Shown: piece by piece, positions 13,050 to 20,763 of the stretch | Numbering within the stretch: position 1 is the stretch's first letter | Layout: every line of letters starts with the position of its first letter | Assembly (NCBI GenBank): GCA_016297325.1 | Contig: JAEDGW010000040.1 | Location: 1-20,763 of the forward strand | Origin: Coprococcus sp. | GTDB taxonomy: Bacteria > Bacillota > Clostridia > Lachnospirales > Lachnospiraceae | Direction of reading: 5' to 3' | DNA length: 20,763 nt | Program-made: the position numbers and the translations under genes | The notes under the pieces: generated by a model | Database searches by the model: none | The model's input: the letters and a program-made list of their open reading frames with translations, nothing else | Told to the model about the DNA's origin: nothing

Positions 13050-14237
13050 TTAGTTGTACAGGAAATCCTTGAGCTTTCTGCTTCTGTTTGGATGTCTGAG
13101 CTTTCTGAGTGCCTTTGCCTCGATCTGACGGATTCTCTCTCTTGTTACGTTGAACTCTTTTCCAACTTCCTCAAGTGTTCTAGGTCTTCCGTCATCCCAG
13201 CCAAATCTGAGCTTTATAACTCTCTGCTCTCTCTCTGTAAGTGTGCTCACTACCTCGTCAAGCTGCTCATGGAGAAGAGTCTGATTTGTAGCCTCAACAG
13301 GTGTAGGAATGCTCTCATCCTGAATGAAATCTCCAAGATGGCTGTCCTCCTCCTCACCGATAGGAGTCTCAAGTGATACAGGCTCCTGGGCGATCTTCAT
13401 GATCTCCTGAACTCTCTCCTTTGGAAGTCCCATAACCTCACCTACCTCCTCAGGGAGTGGCTCACGGCCAAGTTTCTGAAGGAGCTCACGGCTGACCCTT
13501 GTAACCTTGTTGATGGTCTCAACCATATGAACAGGTATACGTATGGTTCTCGCCTGATCTGCAATGGCTCTGGTGATGGCCTGTCTGATCCACCATGTTG
13601 CATATGTCGAGAACTTGTAACCCTTTCTGTAATCAAACTTTTCTACAGCCTTGAGAAGTCCGAGATTACCCTCCTGGATCAGGTCAAGGAACAGCATACC
13701 TCTTCCTACATAGCGCTTTGCGATGCTGACAACAAGTCTGAGGTTTGACTCTGCAAGTTTCTTCTTTGCCATCTCATCTCCGGCTTCCATTCTCTTTGCA
13801 AGTTCGATCTCCTCCTCAGCGCTCAGAAGAGGAACCTTTCCTATATCTTTGAGGTACATCTTGACAGGATCCTGCGTTGTGCTTGAGATATCTCCTGTAT
13901 CTGTGAAATCTATCCTCTCAACATCCTCACCATCCGATATGGCATCCTCATCGAGAACCGGCTCTTCCTCCTCATCCTCAGTGATCTGAAGAATATCCAC
14001 ACCATTCTTCTCAAGGAATGTAAATATCTTCTGCATGGTATCGAGATCAAGTGACACCTCTTTCAGATCATTGAAATGCTTTATAAGTTCTGTGTCCTCT
14101 ATTACATTCTTCTTGCTATGAGCAATCTCCAGAAGATCCTGAAGTTTAGCATTAAACTTTGCGTTGATCGCATCGTCCTCACTCACTTTGATCATGTTCT
14201 TGTCATCCTTTGAAACGTTTGTATCAATTGTACTCAT
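13050..14237 (-). CDS. rpoD: RNA polymerase primary sigma factor RpoD (sigma-A)
   Basis: A 395-residue housekeeping sigma factor that directs RNA polymerase to -35/-10 promoters such as those listed here. A region 1.1 (to about 85) is followed by an acidic linker (85-110), region 1.2 DPVKMYLKDIG, and regions 2.1-2.4 with NLRLVVSIAKRYVGRGM, FLDLIQEGNLGL and the -10-reading KFSTYATWWIRQAITRAI. Region 3 and region 4 (LTEREQRVIKLRFG and the helix-turn-helix TLEEVGKEFNVTRERIRQIE) complete it. Two ATG codons are adjacent; the second, 6 bases after GGAGG, is the better start. It sits between dnaG and trmK in the same orientation. The 43-base gap to dnaG holds no clear terminator. Confidence 0.98.
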   Translation of the reverse strand: MSTIDTNVSKDDKNMIKVSEDDAINAKFNAKLQDLLEIAHSKKNVIEDTELIKHFNDLKEVSLDLDTMQKIFTFLEKNGVDILQITEDEEEEPVLDEDAISDGEDVERIDFTDTGDISSTTQDPVKMYLKDIGKVPLLSAEEEIELAKRMEAGDEMAKKKLAESNLRLVVSIAKRYVGRGMLFLDLIQEGNLGLLKAVEKFDYRKGYKFSTYATWWIRQAITRAIADQARTIRIPVHMVETINKVTRVSRELLQKLGREPLPEEVGEVMGLPKERVQEIMKIAQEPVSLETPIGEEEDSHLGDFIQDESIPTPVEATNQTLLHEQLDEVVSTLTEREQRVIKLRFGWDDGRPRTLEEVGKEFNVTRERIRQIEAKALRKLRHPNRSRKLKDFLYN

Positions 14238-14280
14238 CATTTTCCTCCATGAAATGTATTATGAAATATATATGTGTCTG

Positions 14281-16122
14281 TTATAACACAACTTTGAATT
14301 TTTCTATCTTCTTCCTGTCTTTTATGAGCTGCTGTACCTTCTGTATATCAGTCTCAGTCTCTATCTGCTTCTTTATGCTGGACAGCTTGACCTTGCGCAC
14401 AACATCAGTTATGGCACTGTTCACCTCATCCTCCGACATATCAACTGCCAGATCCGTCTGCAGCATTCCTGCCACCAGACGCTGTTCCTCAAGATCCTGG
14501 AACGTATTCACTATAACAGCAGGAGTGACCTTGTGTTCCTCTCTGTACTGAGTAAAAAGCCTCTCAGCCACAGTTCTGAATACCCCCTGTTCAAAATCGT
14601 TCTCGTCGACGATTCCATCCAATCTGGCAAACAGCGACGGCTCATTCACAAGCCATGTGAGAAGCAGCCTAGCTGTCTTTCCGCCATTTGGAGATGCAGT
14701 CTCAGGTGTCGGATTACCACCATACCTGTCACTGTCGTATCCCGGAAACTCTGTCTCCGGGCCTCCATTTGACCGCTGTTCCTCCATACGCCGGGCCTCG
14801 CGCTGGACTACCTCAGGTTTTGCGACTCCGGATACCCCGTAATCGTGAACCTTGTCAGCAAGTGCATCCCGCACAATACCGTATTTATAGGCAATGGCCT
14901 CAATGTAATTGTTCCTCTCAAGGGGGTCCTCTATATAAGCCAGTTCCCTGGCTATCAGATTCTGGAATTTCGTCTTCTCTCCTGGATCATTCTGGTCATA
15001 CTCTTCACAGTATATTCTTGCCAGGAACATCATTCCGCTTTCAGCATTCTTTATCCTCCCCTCGAAGGCCTCGCTTCCAAGGTTTCGGATAAATTCGTCA
15101 GGGTCCTTATACGGACGCATATTGATGACTCTGGCCTGCATCTCCATCTCACGCAGGATGGCTATAACCTTTTTTGTAGCCTCCACACCTGCGCCGTCAC
15201 TGTCGTATGCCAGATACACCTCGTCGGTATACCTCTTAAGTATATTGGCATGTCCAAAAGTAAATGCAGTTCCAAGCGACGCCACCGCATTGTCAAATCC
15301 CGCCTGATGCATGGATATGACATCCATATATCCCTCGCAGCATATAAATCCTTTTCTCCTGCTGCGTCTCGCTATATTCATGGCAAACAGTGTATGGCTC
15401 TTGTCAAACACTGCCGTATCACTTGTATTGATATATTTCGGCTTACCATCGCCCAGCACTCGTCCGCCAAATGCGATGACCTTCCCATTTATATCGAGTA
15501 TAGGTATCATGGCTCTGTTCCAGAACTTGTCCACTCCGCCTTCTCTCTCAGTTATCTGCACAAGTCCCGAAGCCTTTAGCTGGTCGTCTGTATAACCCTT
15601 GCTCTTCAGATATCTGTACAGATCATCCCGGTATATATCCGCATATCCAAGGCCAAATTTGTTGATGGTCTCATCTGACAGACCTCTTGTGTCCCTGAAA
15701 TATTCATACGCCTTCTCACCATGCTGGCTGTGTTTGAGTATATAATGGAAGTAAGCCGCAGCAGTCTTGTTCATCTCCTTCAGAGTGATCTTATACTGCT
15801 CTCTGGAACGTTCCTGGGCACTCATGGATTTCTCAGGGAGCTGTATTCCGGCTCTGTCAGCCAGTCTCTCAACCGCCTCCGGGAAATTCAGGTTCTCATA
15901 TTCCATGATGAATGTAAATACATTTCCACCTACACCACAACCAAAGCAATGGTACATCTGTTTTTCTCTATTAACTTTAAACGATGGAGTCTTTTCGTGA
16001 TGAAACGGGCAACAGGCCTCATAGTTGCTGCCTTTCTTCTTGAGGCTTGCATAACTGCCTATCACGTCCACTATATCATTCCGGGACAAAACCTCATTTA
16101 TCACGTCATCCGAATAATACAA
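14281..16122 (-). CDS. dnaG: DNA primase DnaG, TTG start
   Basis: A 613-residue primase that makes RNA primers at the replication fork. The N-terminal CHC2-type zinc finger uses Cys38, His41, Cys59 and Cys62 (CPFH and CFGC). The TOPRIM core has EGYMD (Glu263) and DSDGA (Asp307, Asp309). A low-complexity linker (about 430-480) rich in Gly, Pro and Arg leads to the C-terminal helicase-binding domain. The frame can be extended to a GTG at 16149, but that codon lies within the end of dgt. The only good ribosome site, AGGAGG, sits 7 bases before the TTG at 16120-16122, so TTG is the likely start (MYYSDDVINEVLS). The gap to dgt is 14 bases, suggesting coupling. Confidence 0.95.
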   Translation of the reverse strand: MYYSDDVINEVLSRNDIVDVIGSYASLKKKGSNYEACCPFHHEKTPSFKVNREKQMYHCFGCGVGGNVFTFIMEYENLNFPEAVERLADRAGIQLPEKSMSAQERSREQYKITLKEMNKTAAAYFHYILKHSQHGEKAYEYFRDTRGLSDETINKFGLGYADIYRDDLYRYLKSKGYTDDQLKASGLVQITEREGGVDKFWNRAMIPILDINGKVIAFGGRVLGDGKPKYINTSDTAVFDKSHTLFAMNIARRSRRKGFICCEGYMDVISMHQAGFDNAVASLGTAFTFGHANILKRYTDEVYLAYDSDGAGVEATKKVIAILREMEMQARVINMRPYKDPDEFIRNLGSEAFEGRIKNAESGMMFLARIYCEEYDQNDPGEKTKFQNLIARELAYIEDPLERNNYIEAIAYKYGIVRDALADKVHDYGVSGVAKPEVVQREARRMEEQRSNGGPETEFPGYDSDRYGGNPTPETASPNGGKTARLLLTWLVNEPSLFARLDGIVDENDFEQGVFRTVAERLFTQYREEHKVTPAVIVNTFQDLEEQRLVAGMLQTDLAVDMSEDEVNSAITDVVRKVKLSSIKKQIETETDIQKVQQLIKDRKKIEKFKVVL

Positions 16123-16136
16123 TTTTCTTCCTCCTA

Positions 16137-17141
16137 TTACACTTTCCACGACTTAGGTATGTATATGCTCTTGAATGTCTCTATGGCATAATTGTCTGTC
16201 ATTCCGGCTATATAATCACACACCACCGTCTTCGGGTCTTCACCCATATATATCATCTCTACGCATTCATTTGTCAGCCTGCTGGCATCCTCAATGAAAT
16301 ACTCGTACAGTATGCGGAGCATCTTGTCCGCCTTGATCTCCTCACACTTGGCTATAGGATTCGTGTAAAGATACTGAAACATATACTTTCTCAGCTTTGC
16401 CAGTGCATCGCCGATATCCGGAGACATGTCAACCTTATCCCTGCCCTGGCTGGTATTTATCACATCATGTATGAGACAGTTCAGCCTTGTCCTCGTATCT
16501 TTGCCAAGTATATCTGTTATATTGGAAGGGAGATCGTCCTCCCGCAAAATATTGCCTCTTATGGCATCATCTATATCATGGTTCACATAAGCAATCTTAT
16601 CTGCAAGTCTTACACACTGGCCTTCAAGGGTCGCCGGCATACAGGATGTCTTGTGATTCAGTATACCATCCCTGACCTCCCACGTCAGGTTGAGACCTGC
16701 GCCTCTGTTTTCAAGCTTCTCCACCACTCTTACACTCTGCACATTGTGGCTGAAATTGTTCCCGGCACAGGATGCCAGCGTTCTCTCCCCCACATGTCCA
16801 AATGGAGTGTGTCCCAGATCATGTCCAAGCGCTATCGCCTCGGTCAGATCCTCATTGAGCCTGAGCGATCTTGCTATCGTCCTTGCAATCTGTGAAACCT
16901 CAAGAGTATGTGTAAGTCTTGTTCTGTAGTGATCGTCTCCGGGCGACAGAAACACCTGTGTCTTATGTTTCAATCTCCTGAACGCCTTGCAGTGGAGTAT
17001 CCTGTCACGATCTCTCTGATATACCGTTCTCAGATCACACTGCGGCTCTTCCCTGTCACGCCCTCTTGACTCATCACTGAACGAAGCGTAACAACTAAAT
17101 ATCTGATGTTCCCTTTTTTCCTGCTCCTCACGTATCGTCAT
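16137..17141 (-). CDS. dgt: Deoxyguanosinetriphosphate triphosphohydrolase-like HD protein
   Basis: A 334-residue HD-domain dNTP triphosphohydrolase of the short dGTPase-like class, which splits dNTPs to nucleoside and triphosphate and so tunes precursor pools. RLTHTLEVSQ (His78), GHDLGHTPFGH (His107, Asp108) and ADKIAY (Asp181) supply the metal-binding HD set; the N-terminal YQRDRDRILHCKAFRRLKHK pattern is typical. AGGAGA lies 5-6 bases before the ATG. It heads the dgt-dnaG-rpoD block, a common arrangement in Clostridia that links nucleotide pools, priming and transcription. The family is often regulated allosterically by dNTPs; nothing in the sequence settles that here. Confidence 0.93.
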   Translation of the reverse strand: MTIREEQEKREHQIFSCYASFSDESRGRDREEPQCDLRTVYQRDRDRILHCKAFRRLKHKTQVFLSPGDDHYRTRLTHTLEVSQIARTIARSLRLNEDLTEAIALGHDLGHTPFGHVGERTLASCAGNNFSHNVQSVRVVEKLENRGAGLNLTWEVRDGILNHKTSCMPATLEGQCVRLADKIAYVNHDIDDAIRGNILREDDLPSNITDILGKDTRTRLNCLIHDVINTSQGRDKVDMSPDIGDALAKLRKYMFQYLYTNPIAKCEEIKADKMLRILYEYFIEDASRLTNECVEMIYMGEDPKTVVCDYIAGMTDNYAIETFKSIYIPKSWKV

Positions 17142-17398
17142 ATAAATCTCCTGTCATACCAAATACAACTACCACAATATACAACTGCTACATAGAATGC
17201 ATTAGCCCAAAGCCACACATTTTTATTATTCTCCGTTTTTTCTCAAAATCCTTTTTTTATTTTTCAAAAAATATCCCAAATAAATAATGTTCCTCAAATA
17301 TAAACAAATATGGGCATGCTCCCCATCCATATAAGGGAATCTATGCCCATATCTCATAAATATATATTATACGTCACTTAATCCACTAAAGCCCCTGG
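17142..17398. other. AT-rich 257-base gap upstream of dgt
   Basis: This stretch contains the lipoprotein-gene terminator on its right side and a very AT-rich section with several A/T runs. It must contain the promoter for the dgt operon, but I could not single one out; TTGAGG...GATATT (16-base gap) and several AT-rich -10-like strings are weak. A near-direct repeat of GTTGTAT lies shortly before the dgt ribosome site. No gene is seen. Confidence 0.5.
17308..17352 (-). terminator. Terminator of the sigma/anti-sigma/lipoprotein operon
   Basis: On the minus strand ATATGGGCAT (17343-17352) pairs perfectly with ATGCCCATAT (17308-17317). An inner TCCC/GGGA helix extends it. It is followed by TTGTTTATATTT, an interrupted T run. 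Confidence 0.65.
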
Positions 17399-18832
17399 TT
17401 AATTCTTCGCATTCATTCGGCTCTCATCCTGTCTTATGTCAACTTCACTGCCATCTCTGGCATCTAACATTATCAGCTGTATAGGATAAGTATCGTCATG
17501 AATATCGTCGATCTCTGCAAATGAGTACACCGGTATAACCTGATATTTTCCAGGCTCCTCGTATGTTCTGAAGTATGTAAGTCTCACATCGTTGAACGTG
17601 ACATCTGAATATCCAACATAATCCTTGAAATGCTCCGGGATCACGCTTTTCAGGCTTTCTAACGCCTCATCCCATGTGAGTAAGCTGCCGGCATCCTTCA
17701 GATCCCCAGCAGATCTCATCGGCCATTCACACGATATACTCAAAAATCCCTCTGCAGAAAAATACAGTGTGCAATGCGAATCTTCTGAATAATAATAACC
17801 GCTAACACTGAAATCGTCCGCCGCCCGCGTGCTGTTATGCGATATTGTATCAACACCAAATGCCTGTGGCTGATATAGACTGACAGCATTTACTGAGGCA
17901 GTCATATCAACTGCAAATCCATCTTTTTCATATGCTATCGGAGCTGCATAATCGTCCATATATTCCATATATAACTCGGAAACTTTCGTGACCACAACAT
18001 CCTCCAGCCCAATCTGTGCAGCATAAGCCCGGGCCTGTTCGGCAACCTGATCCTCGGTCAGATCACATTTGTTCGGCATATCTACATCAACAGATGGCCT
18101 GTCACTTTCAACGGTCTGGGTGTCATCATCTTCATCTATCAGATATTCAGCCAATGTATATCCAACCATGGTTGCACCTTTGTCACTCAGCTCATCAGTT
18201 ATTTCCGCCGCATTTCCAACCGTGCTGATATAGAAACCTACATCCGTCGACCATTCAGGATTAGTAAAAAGCACCTTATACTCCCGGCCGTCAATCTTTC
18301 CAATAAACCGATCCGCACTATAGTCAACATCGGCACCTTTATCAGTGAAAATTACAGCTATCTGTTCTTCCGATACATCATCCTTATCATCATAAGGATA
18401 ATTAAAAATCCCCTCATCTTCGTCAAACACCGCCTCCAGTATCTGCCTTCTGTCATCTGCACCGATGTCACCCATATAATATTCTTTTGTGTACATCTTG
18501 TCTTTTTCAGGAACTTTTATCGTATCGGCATCTATAGATATTTTCTTCAGCCCAGTTCCATCTGTCGGCAGTTCCATATGTGCATTTTCAGGAATGCTCA
18601 GGTCATGGACCAGACCGCCTATACTGTCAGTCTCCGCTGTCTGTGACGCATCACCAGTATCATCTCCAGAATTTTCTGTCGTAACGGCACTCCCACTGTA
18701 CTCTGCAACACTATCCCCATTTATGACATCCACTCCATAATCAACTTTTTTCTGCCCACACCCCCATGTGGCAAATGCCGATATAAAAATCGCAGCACAC
18801 ATAAGAGTTCTTTTATTGGTTATTCTCTTCAT
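17399..18832 (-). CDS. Lipoprotein of unknown function in the ECF sigma operon
   Basis: A 477-residue exported lipoprotein. The N-terminus has a positively charged start, a hydrophobic core and a lipobox ending ATWGC with Cys25 as the predicted lipidated residue. A Ser/Thr/Asp-rich linker (about 35-70) follows. The rest is an acidic globular region of two or more parts, ending in TWDEALESLKSVIPEHFKDY and a beta-rich section (YRTYEEPGKYQVIPVYSFAE-like) that resembles PepSY/YycI-type surface domains in general shape. I do not recognise a specific family. The start lies 3 bases after the anti-sigma gene; its AAAGGAG is inside the end of that gene, so the two are coupled. This suggests it senses or modulates envelope conditions with the anti-sigma protein, which is inference. 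Confidence 0.8.
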   Translation of the reverse strand: MKRITNKRTLMCAAIFISAFATWGCGQKKVDYGVDVINGDSVAEYSGSAVTTENSGDDTGDASQTAETDSIGGLVHDLSIPENAHMELPTDGTGLKKISIDADTIKVPEKDKMYTKEYYMGDIGADDRRQILEAVFDEDEGIFNYPYDDKDDVSEEQIAVIFTDKGADVDYSADRFIGKIDGREYKVLFTNPEWSTDVGFYISTVGNAAEITDELSDKGATMVGYTLAEYLIDEDDDTQTVESDRPSVDVDMPNKCDLTEDQVAEQARAYAAQIGLEDVVVTKVSELYMEYMDDYAAPIAYEKDGFAVDMTASVNAVSLYQPQAFGVDTISHNSTRAADDFSVSGYYYSEDSHCTLYFSAEGFLSISCEWPMRSAGDLKDAGSLLTWDEALESLKSVIPEHFKDYVGYSDVTFNDVRLTYFRTYEEPGKYQVIPVYSFAEIDDIHDDTYPIQLIMLDARDGSEVDIRQDESRMNAKN

Positions 18833-18835
18833 CCA

Positions 18836-20383
18836 CTACTCCTTTACTTTTATATAGTATGTACGGTTATTCTCATTGTCATCTATTAATATGTACGCAT
18901 AATCGAGCTCGCTTTCGTCCACAAGGAATGCTATTTTATAATTCATTGATTTGTCCATAGGAAGTCTTCCAAGACACAAAATGCTGTTAGTATCTTTAAA
19001 TATGTCTGTATCGTCATCCTGGCAATCCACATATGCAACCTCGCTAAAAGTCATAGTTCTTTGCCTTCCATATTCCGCATACACATAATTTTTATTTTTG
19101 TATTCCTGCAGTTCCCCACTGCCGTTATCCTCCGCAAGATAAAGTCCTGCTGTGGTGTAATAGCAGCCATTTGCAGACTTATTTGTATATGTTATATCTG
19201 TAACTACCCACACAAGCCTGCTTTTATTGGTCTCTCCCCATTCAGAAAATCCATTTTCATTGTTAAACTTCACCCTTCTACATGTTATATCTTTGAATGA
19301 GCTGTCAGAATTCATACAATCTAGTCCAAAAAATCTATCATTCAAATAATAGCTTGACATGCACGGCAATTTGAAATCATCAATCTTATCGCACACCTGT
19401 ATGTCATTGACAACAGCCTGAACACCATTTCCCCATACAGCTTCACCCTTTTCAGCTATCACGGTATCCCACTGTACAACATCATCGTCAACCTCATCCA
19501 CAGAGTTCCAACTACTATATTTAAAGACTTCAATCCAATATGTCATATCGTCAGAGGCATTTTCCACTCGCATTGACGCAATAATCTTCTCCAAATCATC
19601 AGCAGTTATATCATTTCCAATATAAAGCATGATCATAAGATTTTTGTTTTTCATAGGGATATAGACATGTCTGCTGTACTCATATGTAACATCTCCTGAC
19701 TGAAGTATGAAATACTCGTAGTCTCCTGCTTTACCTGTATTAGAACTCTTCATTTTTTCGCCTACAAAGCTGAATACATCATCATCCCATTCATAAGGAC
19801 ATACAGTAATTCCACAGCATTTATTACCATCCTCCGAGTCATACTTGCCCTCCTCAGTCTGTATCACTCCATCAGGAAGCCAGTCAAAATATACTTCTAC
19901 ATGTCTTGCTTTCTTATTGTATGGCGTATATGTTCCCGATGCATCCTTCTTGAACACCTCATCTCCATTATCCAGATATCCATACTTCGCTTTCTTTGGA
20001 TCATAAGTCTCTTTCTCCGTAGTCTCAGGCCTCAACGCATCCGTCCCGGTTGCAATGCCGTTATTTATACCTATATCCACTTTAAGATTTGCACCATCCC
20101 TTGTAACAGATATCTTGTAGAGATTGACTGCAGCATTTATTGTAACCGGAACCAGAACTATACATATAAGTATAGCTGCTACAATCTTCAGAGATCTGCC
20201 AAGGAGCTTTCCCTTTGATCTGGAAACGCCAGGTTTTTCGGGAGCATCGAATTTCTCCGAAACTCCATTTTTCTCAATCTCTCTAAGTCCAGCTAACATT
20301 CTCTCTTTATTCTGCTTGTATTCTTCTGAAAACTCATGGATTTCAGAAATGTCTGTAACATTGTTATCACTGTTGTTCTCCAT
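18836..20383 (-). CDS. Single-pass anti-sigma-like membrane protein with large ectodomain
   Basis: A 515-residue protein with the layout of Lachnospiraceae anti-sigma factors. The N-terminal 60 residues are cytoplasmic and helical (SEEYKQNKERMLAGLREIEK), followed by one transmembrane helix at about 66-86 and a large outer domain. The first outer part has WLPDGVIQTEEGKYD, the look of a DUF4367-type domain. The second, with LVWVVTDITYTNKS, looks like an immunoglobulin-like DUF4352/DUF5067-type fold. Both assignments are by eye. AAGGAG lies 10 bases before the ATG, within the sigma gene, which overlaps this start by 17 bases. It probably holds the sigma factor inactive at the membrane until an external signal is sensed. 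No zinc-binding HxxxCxxC anti-sigma motif is visible. Confidence 0.75.
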   Translation of the reverse strand: MENNSDNNVTDISEIHEFSEEYKQNKERMLAGLREIEKNGVSEKFDAPEKPGVSRSKGKLLGRSLKIVAAILICIVLVPVTINAAVNLYKISVTRDGANLKVDIGINNGIATGTDALRPETTEKETYDPKKAKYGYLDNGDEVFKKDASGTYTPYNKKARHVEVYFDWLPDGVIQTEEGKYDSEDGNKCCGITVCPYEWDDDVFSFVGEKMKSSNTGKAGDYEYFILQSGDVTYEYSRHVYIPMKNKNLMIMLYIGNDITADDLEKIIASMRVENASDDMTYWIEVFKYSSWNSVDEVDDDVVQWDTVIAEKGEAVWGNGVQAVVNDIQVCDKIDDFKLPCMSSYYLNDRFFGLDCMNSDSSFKDITCRRVKFNNENGFSEWGETNKSRLVWVVTDITYTNKSANGCYYTTAGLYLAEDNGSGELQEYKNKNYVYAEYGRQRTMTFSEVAYVDCQDDDTDIFKDTNSILCLGRLPMDKSMNYKIAFLVDESELDYAYILIDDNENNRTYYIKVKE

Positions 20384-20763
20384 ATACTATCATCTCCTTT
20401 CCCAGAAGTTTTCTCGCTTTCTTCAGTGCTCTTTCATACTTTTTTCTCACAGCAGTCTCACTTATACACATTATCGCTGCCGTCTCCCTGTTGCCCAGCT
20501 GTTGTATTGCTCTCAGTCTGAGAACAGTCCCATCATCTGCAGAAAGCATTTCCATCAGTTTTCCCACAAGCTGTCTATTCTCTATCTGCTCAAAAACACG
20601 TTCAGAATTCTCATCCTTCTGTATATTTTCCGTCAATGATACCCCAGTAGAACCATCTTCACTATCTCCTGTGCCGAATGTATCATAGGAAGCAGGTTGT
20701 CTCTTATTTGCTCTATACATATCTATTGATATTCCCTTTGTTATCTTCAATATGTACGCTGTT
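20367..20763 (-). CDS. ECF-type RNA polymerase sigma factor, 5' end outside window
   Basis: The frame stays open to the window edge, so the gene is partial and begins beyond it. A short version would start at a TTG (20750) that has no support. The visible 132 codons start in region 2.4 (AYILKITKGISIDMYRANKR, typical of ECF sigma factors), pass through an acidic linker and end in region 4 (TVLRLRAIQQLGNRETAAIM with the helix-turn-helix ISETAVRKKYERALKKARKL). The order, sigma then membrane protein with a 17-base overlap, is the usual ECF sigma/anti-sigma pair. No target promoter can be assigned, as the operon's own promoter lies outside the window. Confidence 0.88.
   Translation of the reverse strand, partial: TAYILKITKGISIDMYRANKRQPASYDTFGTGDSEDGSTGVSLTENIQKDENSERVFEQIENRQLVGKLMEMLSADDGTVLRLRAIQQLGNRETAAIMCISETAVRKKYERALKKARKLLGKEMIVYGEQQ

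Noticed and set aside
14845..15579. A 244-codon plus-strand frame opposite dnaG
   Set aside because: It overlaps the conserved primase core on the other strand and has no ribosome site or recognisable motif.
17142..17200. Near-direct repeat around GTTGTAT before dgt as an operator
   Set aside because: Short and imperfect in a very AT-rich stretch; not distinguishable from chance.

Overview
The window reads as chromosomal DNA of a low-to-mid GC Gram-positive anaerobe of the Clostridia, most like Lachnospiraceae. This rests on strong AGGAGG ribosome sites, a dgt-dnaG-rpoD-trmK block, a type-A-like RNase P RNA, a PspA/YdjI pair and an ECF sigma/anti-sigma pair of the Lachnospiraceae style. The family assignment is inference; no database was searched. 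Nearly every protein gene is on the minus strand. Only a tRNA-Leu fragment and rnpB lie on the plus strand.

Left part (1-4933): the 3' part of tRNA-Leu(UAG); a small acidic-tailed membrane protein with its own promoter and a possible leader peptide; the repair helicase pcrA; and pspA-ydjI, a membrane-stress pair. The pcrA promoter sits inside the loop of the ydjI terminator.

Middle (4934-10735): a SepIVA/DivIVA-like coiled-coil protein with a strong promoter. Upstream of it lie two coupled genes, a three-domain ATP/phosphohistidine enzyme and a class I glutamine amidotransferase-like hydrolase. They resemble the L-glutamine kinase and gamma-glutamyl-CDP-amidate hydrolase of the Campylobacter phosphoramidate pathway (Cj1418/Cj1417). 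This is the most interesting system here. Next come a nitroreductase and a cytoplasmic papain-like (C39-like) protein with tandem promoters.

Right part (10736-17141): rnpB on the plus strand with a shared bidirectional terminator, then on the minus strand an information-processing block read dgt, dnaG, rpoD, trmK and a short nucleoside kinase that lacks the usual N-terminal TGS/synthetase-like half. dGTPase, primase and housekeeping sigma factor are a classic linked set.

Far right (17399-20763): a three-gene envelope-sensing operon, read as ECF sigma factor (5' end outside the window), single-pass anti-sigma-like protein and lipoprotein, joined by overlaps or very short gaps.

Several starts were moved from the longest open frame to codons with a real ribosome site: the kinase at 9127, the C39-like protein at 10523, the nucleoside kinase at 12261, trmK at 13002 and dnaG at a TTG at 16122. 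No CRISPR array, insertion sequence, prophage or attachment site was seen.
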